A DNA stretch of 23,535 nucleotides from contig CALFGU010000048.1 of assembly GCA_937877685.1 (NCBI GenBank), positions 1 to 23,535 on the forward strand, read 5' to 3'. Shown here piece after piece: positions 7,418-15,400 of this stretch. The position numbers were made by a program, and so were the translations under genes. Within the stretch, counting starts at the first letter, position 1, and each line of letters starts with the position of its first letter. The notes beneath the pieces were generated by a model that was not told the DNA's origin, made no database searches, and saw only the letters and a program-made list of their open reading frames with translations. This DNA comes from an uncultured Prevotella sp. (lineage in GTDB: Bacteria > Bacteroidota > Bacteroidia > Bacteroidales > Bacteroidaceae).

Positions 7418-8215
7418 TTAAGGTTTGCGAACGAAGAACCACAAGTGATGCCCAACGGTAGATAAGCCACCATAGTGGCGCCACATGATTCGGAAGCGCT
7501 CGAGTAAGGATTTCTTGTGGTTTTGAGTGGTCATCCCTTCGTTGAGATAGTCACTAATGACGCATTGTGCGTGATGTGTGCCCATCTTTTTCGCTTCACC
7601 CTTCTTCAATATGCGGATACACCAGTCGAAATCGGCAGAGAAGCGGTAGTTCATGTCGTAAGTCGTGGCGCGGTACAAGTCTTTGTGGGCAAAGAAAGCC
7701 TGATGACACACGAGCATTCCGTGTTTAAACGACTTCCAAGTGAGGCGCTCGGGCGGAGAAAGGCGACGCGGACCAATATATTTCTCATCAGCATCCACCA
7801 AATCCGTATAGCCGAAAATAACTGCCGGACGCTCCTCGCCAATTTGCGCAGCGAGTTCGCTCAAGAGAGTTGCACTGTGGAGTTTGTCACCCGCATTGAG
7901 GAACAAGATATAGTCGCCCGTGGCCATCTGTAATGCCTTGTTCATGGCGTCATAAAGACCTTCATCGGGTTCCGATAGGCAGACAATTTCATGAGGCACG
8001 CTGGCTATGCTGTTACGCTCTTGGTAATGATGAATATGCTCAAGCGTGTTATCTCGAGAATTACCATCAACTATGAGGTGTTCGACGTGGGGGTAATCCT
8101 GACTTTCCACACTTTTAATGGTGCGCTCGATGAGTTTTGTGGCATTAAATGTCACCGTAGCAATAGTAAATTTAACGGGTTCCGTCTCACTCGACGGAGG
8201 GTTCTCTGTTTGCAT
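7418..8215 (-). CDS. Glycosyltransferase family 2 (WcaA-like)
   Basis: 265 residues, predicted cytoplasmic or peripheral inverting glycosyltransferase with a GT-A fold. It probably adds a sugar to a surface polysaccharide or glycan intermediate; donor and acceptor cannot be deduced. Motifs: FTIATVTFNA (N-terminal beta strand), LIVDGNSRDNT (nucleotide-binding Asp50), EPDEGLYDAMNKAL (82-95), and GDYILFLNAGD (100-110), where NAGD replaces the DxD of many GT2 enzymes, a known variant in this subgroup. Further on are HQAFFAHKDLY and FSADFDWCIRI, with the acidic residues used in catalysis. It starts 13 nt after the GT4 stop and ends 4 nt before recX, forming one operon. Confidence 0.9.
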   Translation of the reverse strand: MQTENPPSSETEPVKFTIATVTFNATKLIERTIKSVESQDYPHVEHLIVDGNSRDNTLEHIHHYQERNSIASVPHEIVCLSEPDEGLYDAMNKALQMATGDYILFLNAGDKLHSATLLSELAAQIGEERPAVIFGYTDLVDADEKYIGPRRLSPPERLTWKSFKHGMLVCHQAFFAHKDLYRATTYDMNYRFSADFDWCIRILKKGEAKKMGTHHAQCVISDYLNEGMTTQNHKKSLLERFRIMWRHYGGLSTVGHHLWFFVRKP

Positions 8216-8228
8216 TTTTGTATGTGAT

Positions 8229-9482
8229 TTATTTTATGTCTGAAGAGTAATTGAGGAAGCGCTCGGCAATAACGTTTTCGGCGTAAGAGGCAACGGCCGT
8301 CTTGCGAGCGTCAGAGGCATACGCTTCATAGCCATCTGAGAATGCGGTTTCAAGAATGCCGTCGGCAAAATCGGCAGCATCGAGATAGCGAGCGAGATAA
8401 CCGTTGCGATGATGGGCAATCATTTGTGGCAAACCGCCTACGCGGAAACCCACACAGGGAGTGCCGCACGCCATAGCCTCTGCTATGGTGTTGGGAAGGT
8501 TGTCTTGTAGCGTGGGCATTACTAAGAGGTCGGCGGCTTGGTAACAGAGGAGCATTCGTTTGGCGTCAGTGATATAACCCTGTGGGAAACACTCGCAGGG
8601 CATTCCCACCGTGGCCGCCTCGGCTTCCTTACCAACGATGATAAGTCCCATTTGGGCGGCAAAGTCGGCGTTGCGCTCTTGAATGTTTGTAATGGCGTCG
8701 CCCAAGTAATAGATACCCTTGTTGCGATCCGTCGCACGATATGCCACGAAGAGCAATAACTTCTTGTTGAGTGGCAAACCGAGTTTCTTACGTGCTTCCG
8801 TCTTGTCACCGGGAGTGTAGAAGGTGGTGTTGATTGGGTTGGGGATGCTCTCTACCGAATAATTTTTGAACAGGGGAGCCTTTCGCGCCAAATCGGCCAA
8901 CCAATTTGAGCACGCAACAATGCGAATGTTGCCCTTGGAATACACCTGTTGTTTCTTCTTAAAGGTGCGGTGGGATAAGTCTCCTTCCTGCCCCCCATTA
9001 TAAAGGATGGGGCAATTCCCACATTGCTTTTTCCAACCCTCACATTGGCGAGAGTGGTGACAGATACCCGTAAAGGGCCACATATCATGGAGAGTCCACC
9101 ACACTTGTTTGCCACTCTGAAGAATCTTTTCGATGTCGTCCAAAGAAAGCATACCTTGGTTTACCCAATGTAGGTGAATAACGTCGGCCCAGTCAAAGAT
9201 GGGGAGTCGCGTAATATCAGTGCCGTGAGCGGCATGGTCAACTTCAAAAAGTCGGTGCTTCTTGCACTTGTTTTCAAAAAATATTTCCGCCCTTTCTGCT
9301 ACGAATTTTGCCTTTAAGAGAAATGAAGGGGGCAGCGCAACTACTCTGGGGTCGTCGTCATCTTTGTCGCGAACGAGCATCTTTACCTCCGCACCGTTTT
9401 TCTCTAATGCATCCATAAGTCGGCGAGCAGCAATCGCCGCTCCGCCTGTAGCAGATGAGGTGTTAACGAGAAGAATCTTCAT
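8229..9482 (-). CDS. Glycosyltransferase family 4
   Basis: 417 residues, predicted GT-B retaining glycosyltransferase. The N-terminal acceptor domain begins MKILLVNTSSATGGAAIAAR and contains HLHWVNQG and WWTLHDMWPFTGICHH, followed by a four-cysteine cluster (Cys141, 147, 154, 157: C-x5-C-x6-C-x2-C) typical of the WcaC-like group and possibly structural or metal-binding. The C-terminal donor domain has LLLFVAYRATDRNKG, LIIVGK and the GT4 motif PTLQDNLPNTIAEAMACGTP, with the usual Glu pair region. It heads an operon with the GT2 gene (13-nt gap) and recX, consistent with polysaccharide or glycoconjugate assembly outside a large capsule locus. The gap upstream carries 21-bp array D. Confidence 0.92.
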   Translation of the reverse strand: MKILLVNTSSATGGAAIAARRLMDALEKNGAEVKMLVRDKDDDDPRVVALPPSFLLKAKFVAERAEIFFENKCKKHRLFEVDHAAHGTDITRLPIFDWADVIHLHWVNQGMLSLDDIEKILQSGKQVWWTLHDMWPFTGICHHSRQCEGWKKQCGNCPILYNGGQEGDLSHRTFKKKQQVYSKGNIRIVACSNWLADLARKAPLFKNYSVESIPNPINTTFYTPGDKTEARKKLGLPLNKKLLLFVAYRATDRNKGIYYLGDAITNIQERNADFAAQMGLIIVGKEAEAATVGMPCECFPQGYITDAKRMLLCYQAADLLVMPTLQDNLPNTIAEAMACGTPCVGFRVGGLPQMIAHHRNGYLARYLDAADFADGILETAFSDGYEAYASDARKTAVASYAENVIAERFLNYSSDIK

Positions 9483-9537
9483 TTTTAGGGAGTTTGTAGA
9501 GCGTTGAAACCACAGATTTTAGCGCGCTTCTGAAGGG

Positions 9538-9600
9538 GGTGAAATTCTTTGTGCTTTAAGAAAAATTCTTTGTGCGTTAAGAACAAATCTTTGTGCGTTA
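9538..9600 (-). repeat. 21-bp repeat array D, three units
   Basis: Minus-strand units begin at 9600, 9579 and 9558. All share TAA(C/A)GCACAAAGA, and the middle unit continues ATTTTTCT. Units are 21 bp apart with few differences, making this the most regular array. It lies 56-118 bp upstream of the GT4 start and reads toward it. Aligned with array B, 16 of 21 positions match between the middle units. No TAnnTTTG box is evident between the array and the gene. Confidence 0.75.
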
Positions 9601-9675
9601 ATTTTTCGCAAAACTATGTTTGTTTTTCGCTGGTCAAGAAGTTCCCCATTTTTGCGAGAAACGCGGCGCCAAGAG

Positions 9676-10509
9676 TTACGCCTTCTGCTTCACACTACGC
9701 CACACAAGGTAAGCGCCAAGTAGGATGAAGGGTATGCTGAGTAATTGGCCCTGATTAATACCTATTGTATCCTGCATTTGGAGTTCCCAAGGTTCTTGCA
9801 CTTCCTTGCAAAGCTCGATAAAGAAGCGACAAGTGAAGATGCAAAGTATTGCTGTGCCGAAGAAGTAGCCCGAACCGACGCGCTGAGGCGACTTCTTGTA
9901 GAGCAAGAGTAGGATGGGGAATAGCAGGAAGTAAGCAATAGCCTCATAGAGTTGTCCGGGGTGGCGGGGGAAACTTTCGCCGTTTGCTGCAAATATAAAG
10001 CCCCAGTCACTTCCTGTAGCCTTGCCCACAATTTCGGAGTTCATCAAGTTTCCGAGGCGAATACATCCCGCCGTAAGGGGAGTGGCGATGGAGATGTTAT
10101 CAAGAGCGTGGAGGAACTTCACCTTCGTTTTGCGCGCATAAAGCATGAGTGCCACGATAACACCAATCGTGCCCCCGTGAGAGGCAAGTCCGGCATAACC
10201 AATGAATTTTGTGCTTCCGTCGGGCATAGTTTTGAACGGCAGAATCATTTCTGTGATATGCGTCAAGTAATAGCCGGGTTCGTAAAGCAGACAGTGGCCC
10301 AAGCGTGCCCCGATTAAGATGCCGAAAAAGCAATAGAGGAAGAGCGGGTCGAATTGTGCTTGCGTCAACTTCTGATGGCGGTAGAGTTTATAGACGATGA
10401 TATACGCTAAAGCCAAACCTATCGCCCAACAAAGGGAATACCAGCGTACTTCTACGGGGCCCAGTTGAAACGCTACTTGAGAGGGATTCCAAAGAATAGA
10501 GAGAAACAT
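9676..10509 (-). CDS. lgt: Prolipoprotein diacylglyceryl transferase
   Basis: Inner-membrane enzyme that transfers diacylglyceryl from phosphatidylglycerol to the lipobox cysteine of prolipoproteins, the first step of lipoprotein maturation. 277 residues with about seven membrane helices. Signatures: RWYSLCWAIGLALAY (first helix), the essential His111 in GLASHGGTIG, the Lgt signature RLGNLMNSEIVGK (151-163, with Arg151), and PRHPGQLYEA (181-190). C-terminal helices follow QDTIGINQGQLLSIP. The ATG at 10509 gives MFLSILWNPSQVAF, a normal Lgt start. It lies 52 nt downstream of the antiporter gene and is probably co-transcribed with it. Confidence 0.96.
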   Translation of the reverse strand: MFLSILWNPSQVAFQLGPVEVRWYSLCWAIGLALAYIIVYKLYRHQKLTQAQFDPLFLYCFFGILIGARLGHCLLYEPGYYLTHITEMILPFKTMPDGSTKFIGYAGLASHGGTIGVIVALMLYARKTKVKFLHALDNISIATPLTAGCIRLGNLMNSEIVGKATGSDWGFIFAANGESFPRHPGQLYEAIAYFLLFPILLLLYKKSPQRVGSGYFFGTAILCIFTCRFFIELCKEVQEPWELQMQDTIGINQGQLLSIPFILLGAYLVWRSVKQKA

Positions 10510-10561
10510 GAGGAATGAGTGATGATTTGTTTGTTGTTAGTGATAAGGCTTTCGCCGTATG

Positions 10562-12022
10562 TTAAAAAGCTAATTCTTCCTTAGAAACAAAGAGGAGTAC
10601 GTCGCCAACCTTGAGTTCCAACTGCCCGTTAGGCACGATATATTCTTCGCCACGCTTAATCATGATTACAAGAGTTGAGGCGGGAAGGTTCATATCCATG
10701 AGGCGATTACCGTTTTTAATCATGCTCTCCGTTACAACGTAATCCGAAAGTTGCGCATCGAGCTCTTCTGGTAACTCTACACCAAATTCATTACCCTCTT
10801 TTTCAATTGGGAGGTCAAGATTGAATTTTCTTGCTACCCAAGAAATGCTCATGCCTTGCATAAGGAGCGAAAGGAGGGTGATGAAGAAGACGATGTTAAA
10901 CAGCGTGCGTGCTCCGGGAATATCTGCCAGGATGGGGTAAGTTGCAAAGATAATTGGAACGGCACCGCGCAATCCTACCCAGGAAACAAACAAGCGCGCT
11001 TTGAGAGGCAATCCGCGGAAAGGCGCTAAGCAGAGGAACACCGTGAGAGGGCGTGCCACGAACATCATAAAGAGTCCGATGAGAAGCGCAACCAATGCTA
11101 CGTCTAAGATTTCTAAAGGATTCACCAAGAGACCTAGCGAGAGGAACATTACGATTTGCGCCAACCAAGTCAGACCGTCCATGAATGTATTCATCTCCTT
11201 GCGGTTCGCAAGTTTCTCATTGCCGAGCACGAGTCCCGAAATATACACCGCCAAGTAACTGTTACCATGCAGCAACTCTGTTAAGGTGAACGATATGAAT
11301 ACCAATGAGAGCAGCAATACGGAGTACATGGATTGCGTCGTAAGGTTAATGCGATTGATAAGCCATGCGCTTCCCTTACCTATAGCGTAACCGACGAATG
11401 TTCCTGCTGCAAATTGCACTACAAGGTCACGAATGATGGTTCCAAGACTCCAATCGCCCGCCGTTCCTATAACTTGAATCAGCACAATTACCAAAAGGTA
11501 AGCCATCGGGTCGTTAGATCCGCTTTCAAGTTCAAGCATGGGTTTCAGGTTATGCTTGAGTTGCATTTGTTGAGAGCGAAGCAGATTAAAGACCGATGCA
11601 GAGTCCGTAGATGACATTGTAGCGGCAAGCAAAAGTGCGGTGAGCAGGGACATCTCTATCCCCATGGGCGTAAACGTAGTCAGTGCCCATGCAAAGACTC
11701 CCGTAAAGAGCGTAGTGAGCAACACCCCCACCGTGGAGAGTATCAACCCTTCGCGCATAATAGGGCGAATGTCGCTTATCTTTGTGTCCATACCCCCTGT
11801 AAAAAGGATAACACTCAGCGCAAGCATTCCTATGAATTGCGCAGTAGATGCATTGTGAAATTGAAGTCCAAGTCCGTCGCTTCCAAAAAGCATGCCGACC
11901 ACTAAGAATAACAAAAGGGTGGGCACACCAAACTTATAACTCGTTTTGCTCAACAGAATGCTCACAAAGATGAGAATCGAACCGAGCAAGAGTATGTTTT
12001 CTGCGGTTAGGGTTAAGTACAT
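10562..12022 (-). CDS. Potassium/proton antiporter, CPA1 type with C-terminal TrkA-C (RCK_C) domain
   Basis: 486 residues from the ATG at 12022 (MYLTLTAENILLLGS); a 13-residue longer start at 12061 lacks similarity to the family. About 12 membrane helices carry the CPA1 landmarks GVPTLLLFLVVGMLFGSDG, ILFTGGMDT, MSSTDSASVFNLL (about 136-148) and LELESGSNDPMA (163-174), whose Asn170-Asp171 pair lies in the cation-binding core. VGLRGAVPI follows in the later helices. The last 85 residues (ELPEELDAQLSDYVV... to KVGDVLLFVSKEE) form a TrkA-C domain, a ligand-sensing module that gates K+ transport. It resembles NhaP2/CvrA proteins, which expel K+ in exchange for protons. A Bacteroides-type -7 box is at 12070-12077; lgt follows. 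Confidence 0.9.
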   Translation of the reverse strand: MYLTLTAENILLLGSILIFVSILLSKTSYKFGVPTLLLFLVVGMLFGSDGLGLQFHNASTAQFIGMLALSVILFTGGMDTKISDIRPIMREGLILSTVGVLLTTLFTGVFAWALTTFTPMGIEMSLLTALLLAATMSSTDSASVFNLLRSQQMQLKHNLKPMLELESGSNDPMAYLLVIVLIQVIGTAGDWSLGTIIRDLVVQFAAGTFVGYAIGKGSAWLINRINLTTQSMYSVLLLSLVFISFTLTELLHGNSYLAVYISGLVLGNEKLANRKEMNTFMDGLTWLAQIVMFLSLGLLVNPLEILDVALVALLIGLFMMFVARPLTVFLCLAPFRGLPLKARLFVSWVGLRGAVPIIFATYPILADIPGARTLFNIVFFITLLSLLMQGMSISWVARKFNLDLPIEKEGNEFGVELPEELDAQLSDYVVTESMIKNGNRLMDMNLPASTLVIMIKRGEEYIVPNGQLELKVGDVLLFVSKEELAF

Positions 12023-12069
12023 AGGGCGATTGTTAAGTGCGTTTAGTTGCGTAAAAGGCAAAGATTGCC

Positions 12070-12077
12070 CAAAGTTA
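12070..12077 (-). promoter_or_regulatory. Bacteroides-type -7 box for the antiporter-lgt unit
   Basis: The minus strand reads TAACTTTG, a full match to TAnnTTTG, followed by GGGC. Initiation would fall about 35-45 nt upstream of the antiporter ATG at 12022. No good TTTG is found about 20 bp further upstream, so the -33 half is weak. Confidence 0.5.
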
Positions 12078-12205
12078 CAATTTTATTGTAAAATGAGAGG
12101 TGTTTTGATTTGAAAAACCTGAAATCCGCCCCAATTCAAGAAACATTCACCACCGACAATCCCGTTTTGGAAGTCGAGAGCACCAAATCCGGGGTTCGTT
12201 GTGTA

Positions 12206-12259
12206 AAAAAATCCTCCCCCAATCCGTCTTTGCAGAAGGCGTTTGGGAGAGGATTTTTT
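12206..12259. terminator. Bidirectional intrinsic terminator downstream of the A2M gene
   Basis: AAAAAATCCTC (12206-12216) pairs perfectly with 12249-12259, and after one mismatch CCCAA (12218-12222) pairs with TTGGG (12243-12247). The loop is 20 nt. On the minus strand the stem ends in a U-rich stretch (plus-strand A7, 12205-12211), suiting the A2M transcript that ends at 12439. The remainder of the 12023-12438 gap holds the -7 box, array E and small hairpins. No gene is visible. Confidence 0.75.
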
Positions 12260-12273
12260 GCACTTCGGATTTG

Positions 12274-12336
12274 CTTGAAACGAAGTGGCACTTAGTTGAA
12301 ATTATAAGTAACTTAGGAGCAACTCTTAGTAACTTA
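12274..12336 (-). repeat. 21-bp repeat array E, three units plus a degenerate one
   Basis: Minus-strand units begin at 12336, 12315 and 12294, all TAAGT and 21 bp apart. The middle unit starts with the palindrome TAAGTTACTTA followed by TAATTTCAAC, differing at only two positions from the fourth unit of array B. The 21 bp before them (12337-12357) may be a decayed unit. The array lies between the A2M stop and its terminator, about 250-315 bp upstream of the antiporter start. Confidence 0.65.
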
Positions 12337-12377
12337 ATTTTTCCTAAAAGGGATATAGTTTTTAGGAAGTGTCTTTC

Positions 12378-12457
12378 AGGAGAAACGAACTGTTGTATTG
12401 TTATGTTTCAGAGGCGGTTACAGATTCTCTACTGAGTTTCATTCGTTCGTTTCTCCT
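12378..12457. other. 13-bp inverted repeat spanning the A2M stop codon
   Basis: AGGAGAAACGAAC at 12378-12390 is the exact reverse complement of 12445-12457, which lies inside the last codons of the A2M gene. The arms are 54 nt apart. In the A2M mRNA this could fold across the stop codon. A separate 9-bp hairpin (12341-12349 with 12360-12368) lies just beyond. Confidence 0.4.
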
Positions 12458-15400
12458 ACCTGCAATTTCCGCCCAGTCGTATTGCCTGCAAACTCAGGGG
12501 CATAGGTGCATGTAATCGTTGCTACGCCCTGTTCGTAAGTGCCCGAGCGGTCGGTGTGTAGCGCTTCCACAATGGTGTAAGAACCCTTGGGGAGTTTATC
12601 AGCGTAGAAATCCGCACCATGATCCGTGACCACGCGATAACATCCCACTCCCTCTTGCCAAGAATACCCACTCAGCGGAACAACTGGTTCTGTGCAGGCG
12701 GGACGAGGCATGCTGAGGCGCACAAAATCAAAATCGCGCGTAGCAACTATCTGTGCCACTTGGCGCAATGGGAGTGTGGCGTCAATAGGTTCGTTTTCCT
12801 TCACTTCCTCCCACGCTCCGTTGCGCTTCACTTCCAAACGCAGGGTAATCTTCAACCCACTATCGTAACTTTCTACCTTAGAAATCGGGAGGGAATACGA
12901 AGCGCGGGCGCTACCATACGAAAGGTTGAGATTCTTCGGTGAAATCGTGGGTTTTGGAGCACTGATGCCAATCGTTTCCTGACACTTATGGATGCGCGTT
13001 TCACGGACCGTATCGCTTGTTTCAACGGTTAACGAGCGGTAAATGCCTTGGAAGGTCGCCTCAGTGGGTGCGAGGTTTGCGCCGTTGGGATGGAGATTTG
13101 TCGTAGTGTCGTTTTCGCTCAAGCAAAGGGCAAAGACGGCGTCGGCAGTGGCGCGCGAGGTTTCCCATTGCTGAGTGCGCCTTGACTGAAGCAACCATTG
13201 TTGCATGCGTTTCACCAAATCGGTGTTTCCAACGGCGTTAAAGGCTTCAATAACCCCCGTCTGCGTGGGAATGCGATACGAATGGTAGGTCATCTGTGCC
13301 TTTGGCGCATCGAAGTATGCCCCCATTTCGGGCGTTTCTACCAGATATTCCTGCACACTTCGGAGCAACAAGTCAGCAACTTGCTTCTTGCCGTTTTGGC
13401 GCAACACTCTGCTCATCACGGCTTTGCCATAAAGCGAATAGTTTGCGTTCATGTTTTCCGCCTTTGAGAGGAAATACTGACAAGCTGCCGTTGTGTCGGC
13501 CTTCAAATAGGCGCACGCATCCAAATAACGCAAGGGGAGTTCACCAAGCGGGAGTTCGCGCTTCGTTTTTCGCTCTTCAGTCACCATTTCTTGGTGAAGT
13601 TTCTCCATCTTTTCCTGCATAAAACGCAGCGCTTGAGAAGCATTTTCTCGCAAGGGATGATTACCCACAAGCGACTCTAAACGAGCGAAAAGCAAGAGCA
13701 TTTCGTTGGTGATAAACGCACTTTCGCGCATGCCTTCAAACCATGCCCACGCACCGTTCTTTAATTGTTTTTGGCGAATGTGTGCCGCCGCTTCATCGCG
13801 AAGAGTCGTTGTCTTTGCTAAGTCAAAATCAGGCAAATAAATGCCTCGCTCATGCAGGAATAAGGTTAAGCTGAGCGCATAATAGCGACGTGCCCAATCG
13901 TCTATGCCGTACGTTGGTTCAAGCGAAAGAGAAGCAAGCGCTCGTAAGGCTTCATGAAGGGCGCTTGGGGTAAAGTTGAGGGTGATTTTGGGAGAACGAA
14001 GCGCCGTTGTGTCCGTCCAAAGGGTGTCTAATTGATAAGTATGCACGTCTCCCTCGGTGATGGAGAAGGGTAGGTTACGCACCACCTCAATACGGTCAGA
14101 CACAACGGGAATTTGGTGTACTTCGCCGTCGGCAAAGTCTTTTCCTTCCACCGCTACTTGACACCCAATCGTTCGTGGTACTGACAACCCCTTTACCGAC
14201 AGACTTTCGGCATTCAGAGCAGGTAAGCTAATGCGGAAAGATGCACTTCCCTTTTCAATCAGGAATGACCCTGTAGTGCGCGAGAGTTCAGCGTTCGTAT
14301 CTACATCAAAGAATGTAGCCACAAAGCGCCCTTTGGTGGAATCCGTAAGTAAACTGCGCACCACAATGGGTATTGTAAGTCGGTCGCCTTCTCTAACAAA
14401 TCGCGGCATGTTAGCACTAACGGTCACGGACTTTTGAGCAATGATTTCTTCTTCCAAAAGGGCATGGCGCAAGTGCTTATCATGGACAAAAGCAGTAAAC
14501 TTCCACGTTGTTAATTGCTCAGGGAGGGTAAAGCGCAGGGCAATCTTTCCGTCGGCATCGGTATGAAGCGCCGATTGCATGAAAGCTACTTCCTTGAAAT
14601 CCTGACGCAAGGGGAAGTGTGAGGCATTTGCATTGTCATTTATACTGCTTGTTTGCACTGCATCCTCACTGTTTACGGTTACTTCGTAGAGTGTGTTGCT
14701 CGCATCCTTCTTAGCGGTTGCACCGAGTCGGAAAGTCGGAGCAACGGAATAGAGAACCTGGCGCTCAAATCCGTTTGTTTCATCCTTCCAACTTGAAAAA
14801 ACAGCAGGTTGAATCTCCTTAAGTTTATACTTCTTCGCATAGGAAAGCGAGGTTGTATTTCTTCTGTAAATCTGTGCGTAAGAGTTCAGGAAATAAGGTT
14901 TTCTGTAAGGATTCGCCCTCCATTTGTTATAGGCCAAAGCGTCTAACGAAGCATCATAAAGGCGAGCCGTCAGCGAGGCTGAGACAGGCTGACCATCAGG
15001 AGTCGTAATGCGGAGTTCCCACTCTTCTTCCTGACCCGGAGAAAGGCGGTTGCGGAACGTCTTCCAAGACATATTTAGTCGCAAGTCCGGATGCGGGCGC
15101 TCCAGGCGAATTTCTTTTTGGTAGAATTTCCCTTCAGTCAGAACGGTAAGATGAACGGTGGCACCTTCTTGATACATCGTGTCGTAAGAAAGGCTGATGG
15201 GGTGAATCCCTTCGGAAAGTGTTATGATTTCAGAAGACAGGAGTTCGCCCTTGTGACTGATAACATCCTTAAATAGCGTGATGTTCTGGCGCGTATGCCC
15301 CACAAGAAGCCACTTCTCAGACTCGCTTTTTGTTATCTCTTCAGTCATAACGAATGAAGGAGATTTGGCGGGAAGTTGTTTGGACTTTTCGCCGATGAAA

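Noticed and set aside
12110..12295. 61-codon plus-strand frame in the gap upstream of the antiporter
   Set aside because: It reads through the terminator hairpin and array E; no similarity to any protein and no upstream promoter.
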